From: Phaseolus vulgaris | Taxonomy: Eukaryota; Streptophyta; Magnoliopsida; Fabales; Fabaceae | Assembly (NCBI RefSeq): GCF_000499845.2 | Contig: NC_023757.2 | Location: 38,339,314-38,403,313 of the forward strand | DNA: 64,000 nucleotides | Direction of reading: 5' to 3' | Part shown: positions 59,924 to 64,000 of the stretch, piece after piece | Numbering within the stretch: the stretch's first letter is position 1 | Layout of the letters: each line of letters starts with the position of its first letter | Program-made: the position numbers and the translations under genes | Notes under the pieces: model-generated | Told to the model about the DNA's origin: nothing | Databases searched by the model: none | Seen by the model: only the letters and a program-made list of their open reading frames with translations

Positions 59924-61285
59924 ATGTCTGAGTTTAATGTGCTTTTTGCTGAGGGTTCTGCTGTAAATAGACCACCTATGTTTAATGGATTGAATTATGC
60001 ATTTTGGAAAGTCAGAATGAGAATTTTTATGGAATCCATTGATGCATTAATTTGGGAAGCTGTGGTCAATGGACCTTATGTGCCAATGCAGATTGTCAAA
60101 GATGAACAAGTTGAAAAGCCAAGATCAGAGTGGAATGATACTGAAAGGAGAAAAGCTCAACATGATCTGGTGGCCAAGAATATCATAACTTCTGCATTGA
60201 CAATGGACGAGTTCTTCAGAATATCTCAATGTAAGTCAGCAAAGGAGATGTGGGAAGTCTTAGAAGTGACTCATGAAGGGACTGAGGATGTAAAAAGGTC
60301 AAGGAAACATGCACTCATCCAAGAGTATGAGCTGTTCAGAATGCAACCAGGAGAGAACATTGCTGATGTGCAAAAAAGATTCACCCACATTGTGAATCAC
60401 CTCACTGGCTTGGGAAAAGAATTTGATAAAGAGGAGCTCAACATAAAGATATTGAAGTGCCTCGACAGAAGCTGGCAACCAAAGGTGACAGCTATCTCTG
60501 AAAGCCGTGATCTGTCAAAATTGGGAACTACTGCACTGTTTGGAAAGCTGATGGAGCATGAGTTAGAGCTTAAACGACTTAAAGAACAGGAAACAACAGA
60601 GAGGAAACCCAAAGGTTTGGCACTGAAAGCAACTGAATTGGATGAGATCAAGGAAGAAAAGGAAGATGCTGAAGATGATGATACAATCAACCTTCTTACA
60701 AAAAGATTCAGCAAATTTCTGAGGAAGAAAAGCAAAAATAGGAACCAGCAGAAAAGAAGGTATCCCAAACCTAATGATTTAAATTCCTCTAAATATACTT
60801 GCTTTGGATGTGGCAAAACAGGGCATATCAAAACAGATTGTCCAGACAATCAAACTAAGGACAAATCTGCCAGCAAGAAATTTGAAAGGAACAAAGGAAG
60901 AAGAGCCTACATCTCATGGGAGGAAAATGAAGTTTCCTCAACTAGCAGTTCTTCAACAGAAGATGAGGAGAACAATCTGTGTTTTATGATGAAGGATGAG
61001 GAGTCAAGCTCTGAATCAGTAAGTAACTTTTCTGCTGATTCTGATAACTATGATGATTTGCTTGCTGCCTTCAAGGAAACACATGAGGAAGCCAATAGGC
61101 TAGCTGTAATATGCAATAAGCTGCAAAAGGTAAATAATGTGCTTGCACCTAAAGTAAAAACACTTGAGGAAGAATTGCATAAGGCCAAAACAGATTTGGT
61201 AAGCCTTGAACTGACTTGCTTGCATGCCTCTATTAAAAACTGTGAAAACTGCAAAAGATTGAAAAACAAGTGGAATATTTGCTGA
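59924..61285 (+). CDS. Copia gag (capsid-nucleocapsid), C-terminally frameshifted
   Basis: 453 codons from ATG at 59924 (MSEFNVLFAEG); a frame upstream is open but has no better ATG. The N-terminal part has FNGLNYAFWKVRM and an ALTMDEFFRI to KEMWEVLE region, the UBN2-type copia gag. A CCHC zinc knuckle, CFGCGKTGHIKTDC, follows an acidic-then-basic stretch (residues about 295-310). An acidic Ser-rich segment and a coiled coil (VLAPKVKTLEEELHKAK) complete it. The frame stops at TGA 61283-61285, but gag-like sequence goes on in the next frame from 61270, so a one-base deletion near 61258-61262 is likely. Confidence 0.92.
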   Translation: MSEFNVLFAEGSAVNRPPMFNGLNYAFWKVRMRIFMESIDALIWEAVVNGPYVPMQIVKDEQVEKPRSEWNDTERRKAQHDLVAKNIITSALTMDEFFRISQCKSAKEMWEVLEVTHEGTEDVKRSRKHALIQEYELFRMQPGENIADVQKRFTHIVNHLTGLGKEFDKEELNIKILKCLDRSWQPKVTAISESRDLSKLGTTALFGKLMEHELELKRLKEQETTERKPKGLALKATELDEIKEEKEDAEDDDTINLLTKRFSKFLRKKSKNRNQQKRRYPKPNDLNSSKYTCFGCGKTGHIKTDCPDNQTKDKSASKKFERNKGRRAYISWEENEVSSTSSSSTEDEENNLCFMMKDEESSSESVSNFSADSDNYDDLLAAFKETHEEANRLAVICNKLQKVNNVLAPKVKTLEEELHKAKTDLVSLELTCLHASIKNCENCKRLKNKWNIC

Positions 61286-61587
61286 AAACCCTTTCCAATT
61301 TCACCAAGGGAAGAGAAAACCTTGAGTCTCTCCTTGGATCACAGAATGCTGTTTTCAATAAGAATGGACTTGGTTATACCCCTGGAAATACAACCAATGT
61401 CAAAAAGCTTTCAAGTTTTTTTGTTCCAGCAAAATCAGTTTTTTCAGCTTTTAACAGTGGCAAAAAGGCATCTCATGTAACCTGTTTTTACTGCATGAAA
61501 TCTGGTCATACATCTAGGTCTTGCATTGCTAGAAGACATCTTGTGCCTAAGAACTTAGCTAAGTGGCTACCAAAGAGAAGGTGTTAA
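61270..61587 (+). CDS. Copia gag C-terminal part with second zinc knuckle
   Basis: Continuation of gag after the one-base shift; it does not start at a natural ATG. It holds a leucine-rich coiled-coil end ([17 protein letters not shown]) and a second knuckle, [14 protein letters not shown]. The end [12 protein letters not shown] stops at TAA 61585-61587. The following 60 bases resemble an intron tail (T-rich, ending TTTTGCAG) before pol begins in another frame. Confidence 0.75.
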   Translation: MEYLLKTLSNFTKGRENLESLLGSQNAVFNKNGLGYTPGNTTNVKKLSSFFVPAKSVFSAFNSGKKASHVTCFYCMKSGHTSRSCIARRHLVPKNLAKWLPKRRC

Positions 61588-61648
61588 TCTGTGCTGGACC
61601 CTATACAGAAAAGGGTACCATTTGTATATTTTTTATTCTGTTTTGCAG

Positions 61649-64000
61649 ATTGGAAGCAAGAAGAACCAGTGGTACTTGGACAGTGGCTGTTCCAAGCATA
61701 TGACTGGAGATCTTACAAAGTTCACCAGCCTAAAGCTCAAAGCAGAAGGACATGTGACCTATGGTGACAATAACCGAGGGAGAATTTTGGGCAGAGGAAC
61801 TGTTGGAACAGGAAATTCAACAACCATTGAGAATGTGCTGTATGTAGAAGGACTTAAGCATAGTCTTCTCAGCATAAGTCAGCTTTGTGACAAAGGATAC
61901 AAAGTGAATTTTGAGTCAAATGGCTGCACAATCTCAAGTAATTCATCTAGTAAGGTACTGTTTACTGGTAAGAGAGTGAATAACATTTATCTGTTGAATA
62001 TTATGGAAACTAACTCTTCAAATGAGTGTTTGCTGTCCAGAAGTGATGAGTCTTGGTTGTGGCACAGGAGGTTAGCTCACATACACACAAATCACTTGAA
62101 TAAATTGAAATCTAAAGATTTAGTTTCTGGTTTGCCTAACATTAAATTTCAGGACAACAGGCTTTGTGATGCTTGTGTGAAAGGTAAACAAATCAAATCC
62201 TCTTTCAAGTTAAAGGATATTGTCTCTACAAAAAATCCATTGGATGTGTTACATATGGACTTATTTGGTCCATCTAGAGTTGCTAGCTTGGCTGGAAATT
62301 TGTATGCTTTAGTTGTTGTGGATGATTACTCTAGATTTACATGGACTTTATTTCTTGCACATAAACATGATGCTTATTATGCCTTTAAGAAATTAGGAAA
62401 AATTCTGCAAAATGAAAATGGTTGCTGCATAAAATCTATTCGAAGTGATCATGGGGGAGAGTTTCAAAATGCTAAGTTTGAGAGGTTCTGTGAGAAGCAT
62501 GGGATAGCTCATACCTTTTCAGCCCCTAGGACACCCCAACAAAATGGTGTAGTTGAAAGGAAAAACAGATCACTAGAGGAACTTGCTAGAACTATGTTAA
62601 ATGAATCTAAGCTACCTAAGTACTTTTGGGCTGATGCTGTTTATACTGCTAGCTATGTCTTAAATAGGACTTTAATAAGACCAATTCTTAAGAAAACCCC
62701 ATATGAATTGTATAAGGGCAGAAAACCTAGTGTGAGTCACCTTAGAGTATTTGGGTGTAAATGTTTTGTATTGAATAATGGCAAAGAAAATCTTGGTAAG
62801 TTTGATGCTAAATCTGATGAAGGTGTGCACATTGGTTATGCTTTGAATGGTCATGCATATAGAGTCTTCAATAAAAGGTTGCTCATAGTAGAAGAATCAA
62901 TGCATGTTGTTTTTGATGAAACTGATAATAGTATATCTAAAGCTGCTGATGAACCTGACTGTAATGAATTTAAATCTGTTTTAAATCAAAATGAATCGAT
63001 TCATTTTGATACTGCTGATACACATACTGTACAAGAATCTACTGCAGCTGCAGGTTTGCCAAAAGAGTGGAAAACTCCAAGAGACTTAACCCTTGATAAT
63101 GTCATTGGAAACATTGAGAAAGGAGTGTCAACTAGAAAATCCTTGAACAATTTCTGTGAAGCAATGGCCTTTGTATCTCAAGTTGAACCCAAGAATTTGA
63201 AGGAAGCTCTCAAGGACAGCAACTGGATTTTAGCTATGCAAGAGGAACTGAATCAGTTTGCTCTTAATGAGGTCTGGACTCTTGTTCCTAGAATACCTGA
63301 GATGAATGTGATTGGAACAAAATGGGTATTTAGAAACAAAATGGATGAGCATGGAGTGATCACCAGAAACAAGGCTAGGCTTGTAGCTAAAGGGTACAAT
63401 CAAGAAGAAGGAATAGACTATGATGAGACATATGCACCAGTGGCTCGGTTAGAAGCTGTTAGACTGCTGCTTGCCTTTTCCTGCATCAAAGGGTTCAAGC
63501 TATTTCAAATGGACGTGAAGAGTGCCTTTCTAAATGGCTGTATAAATGAAGAAGTATTTGTTTCACAACCACCAGGTTTTGAAGACCATCAACATCCAGA
63601 ATATGTGTTCAAACTCCAAAAGGCTCTCTATGGACTCAAGCAAGCTCCTAGGCAATGGTATGAGAGGCTAAGTGATTTTCTCACCTCTCAAGGCTATGAA
63701 AGAGGCACATCAGATAAGACCTTGTTCATTAAGAAGAAAGGAGATGACTCAATTCTAGTTCAAGTATATGTGGATGACATCATTTTTGGATCAAACAATG
63801 GAGAATTATGTGAAGCTTTCATGAAAGTCATGAAGAGTGAGTTCGAAATGTCAATGATGGGTGAGTTGAACTATTTTCTAGGTTTGCAGGTCAAACAACT
63901 CAAGGATGGCATTTTCTTGAGTCAAGCAAAGTATTGCAAGGATTTGCTGAAGAAATTTGAAATGGACAAGTGTAAACCAATCAGCACACCCTTCTCAACA
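61649..64000 (+). CDS. Copia pol: protease, integrase, reverse transcriptase (cut by window end)
   Basis: An open frame of 784 codons from 61649 to the last base with no stop; the frame is also open some way upstream, so the true start is unclear. The protease has [13 protein letters not shown]. The GAG-pre-integrase zinc region has WHRRLAH and CDACVKGK. Integrase has [25 protein letters not shown] and [12 protein letters not shown], giving the D-D-35-E set. RT has [45 protein letters not shown] and YVDDIIFGS. These catalytic motifs look intact. A 26-bp palindrome lies in the integrase-RT linker. It is in a different frame from gag at 61270-61587. Confidence 0.93.
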   Translation, partial: MGSKKNQWYLDSGCSKHMTGDLTKFTSLKLKAEGHVTYGDNNRGRILGRGTVGTGNSTTIENVLYVEGLKHSLLSISQLCDKGYKVNFESNGCTISSNSSSKVLFTGKRVNNIYLLNIMETNSSNECLLSRSDESWLWHRRLAHIHTNHLNKLKSKDLVSGLPNIKFQDNRLCDACVKGKQIKSSFKLKDIVSTKNPLDVLHMDLFGPSRVASLAGNLYALVVVDDYSRFTWTLFLAHKHDAYYAFKKLGKILQNENGCCIKSIRSDHGGEFQNAKFERFCEKHGIAHTFSAPRTPQQNGVVERKNRSLEELARTMLNESKLPKYFWADAVYTASYVLNRTLIRPILKKTPYELYKGRKPSVSHLRVFGCKCFVLNNGKENLGKFDAKSDEGVHIGYALNGHAYRVFNKRLLIVEESMHVVFDETDNSISKAADEPDCNEFKSVLNQNESIHFDTADTHTVQESTAAAGLPKEWKTPRDLTLDNVIGNIEKGVSTRKSLNNFCEAMAFVSQVEPKNLKEALKDSNWILAMQEELNQFALNEVWTLVPRIPEMNVIGTKWVFRNKMDEHGVITRNKARLVAKGYNQEEGIDYDETYAPVARLEAVRLLLAFSCIKGFKLFQMDVKSAFLNGCINEEVFVSQPPGFEDHQHPEYVFKLQKALYGLKQAPRQWYERLSDFLTSQGYERGTSDKTLFIKKKGDDSILVQVYVDDIIFGSNNGELCEAFMKVMKSEFEMSMMGELNYFLGLQVKQLKDGIFLSQAKYCKDLLKKFEMDKCKPISTPFST
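62985..63010. repeat. 26-bp perfect palindrome inside pol
   Basis: A perfect inverted repeat with no spacer, centred on AATCGATT, in the weakly conserved linker between integrase and RT. A related ATAAATCGATTTAT occurs in the LTR near 59763. Confidence 0.9.

Larger units (their letters stand above)
58050..64000 (+). mobile_element. Ty1/copia sirevirus-like retrotransposon, 5' part
   Basis: Plus-strand copia element continuing past the window end. Its 5' LTR is followed by a Met-tRNA primer site, a large gag with a zinc knuckle and coiled coil, and then protease, integrase and reverse transcriptase in the copia order (integrase before RT). Gag size, a second zinc knuckle and LTR length fit the Sirevirus (Maximus/SIRE) group. 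RNase H, any envelope-like ORF and the 3' LTR are outside the window. Confidence 0.92.

Noticed and set aside
60397..60849. 150-codon minus frame
   Set aside because: Antisense shadow of copia gag.

Overview
The window is nuclear DNA from a flowering plant, most likely a phaseoloid legume. This is an inference from very AT-rich spacers, intron-containing genes with plant splice sites, and plant retrotransposon families; I ran no species-level comparison. It is a small island of ordinary genes (about 31-52 kb) between two blocks of LTR retrotransposons.

Left block (1.8-26.6 kb): an old, decayed Ty3/gypsy element (A: 1775-2515 plus 10253-11582) is split by a younger Ty3/gypsy element (B: 2516-10252). 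B has two 974-bp LTRs that look identical by eye. After a 2.6-kb AT-rich spacer comes a Tat-type Ty3/gypsy element (C: 14298-24319) with a perfect TTAAA target duplication. C carries gag-pol on the minus strand and a separate spliced gene on the plus strand, and the two converge on a 64-bp tandem array. Next is a deleted Mutator-like element (24856-26615) with about 0.6-kb terminal inverted repeats.

Gene island: an arabinogalactan glucuronosyltransferase (GT14; 31156-33860, +), an FkbM-type methyltransferase (38038-41257, +), a plastid DUF3119-like protein (42195-44641, -), BSD2, a DnaJ-zinc-finger Rubisco assembly chaperone (44951-47967, +), tRNA-Ser(GCT) (48584-48665, +) and a class III peroxidase (48763-51766, -). 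The DUF3119-like gene and BSD2 are head to head across about 310 bp, and both look plastid-targeted. Small elements sit inside introns: a TRIM and a LINE/SINE-type fragment in BSD2 intron 4, and a CACTA-type MITE in peroxidase intron 3. A 1.5-kb block of degenerate short-period repeat lies at 35.1-36.6 kb.

Right block (58-64 kb): the 5' two thirds of a Ty1/copia sirevirus-like element on the plus strand (LTR, Met-tRNA primer site, gag, and protease-integrase-RT). It runs off the window end. No virus, CRISPR or bacterial features were seen.
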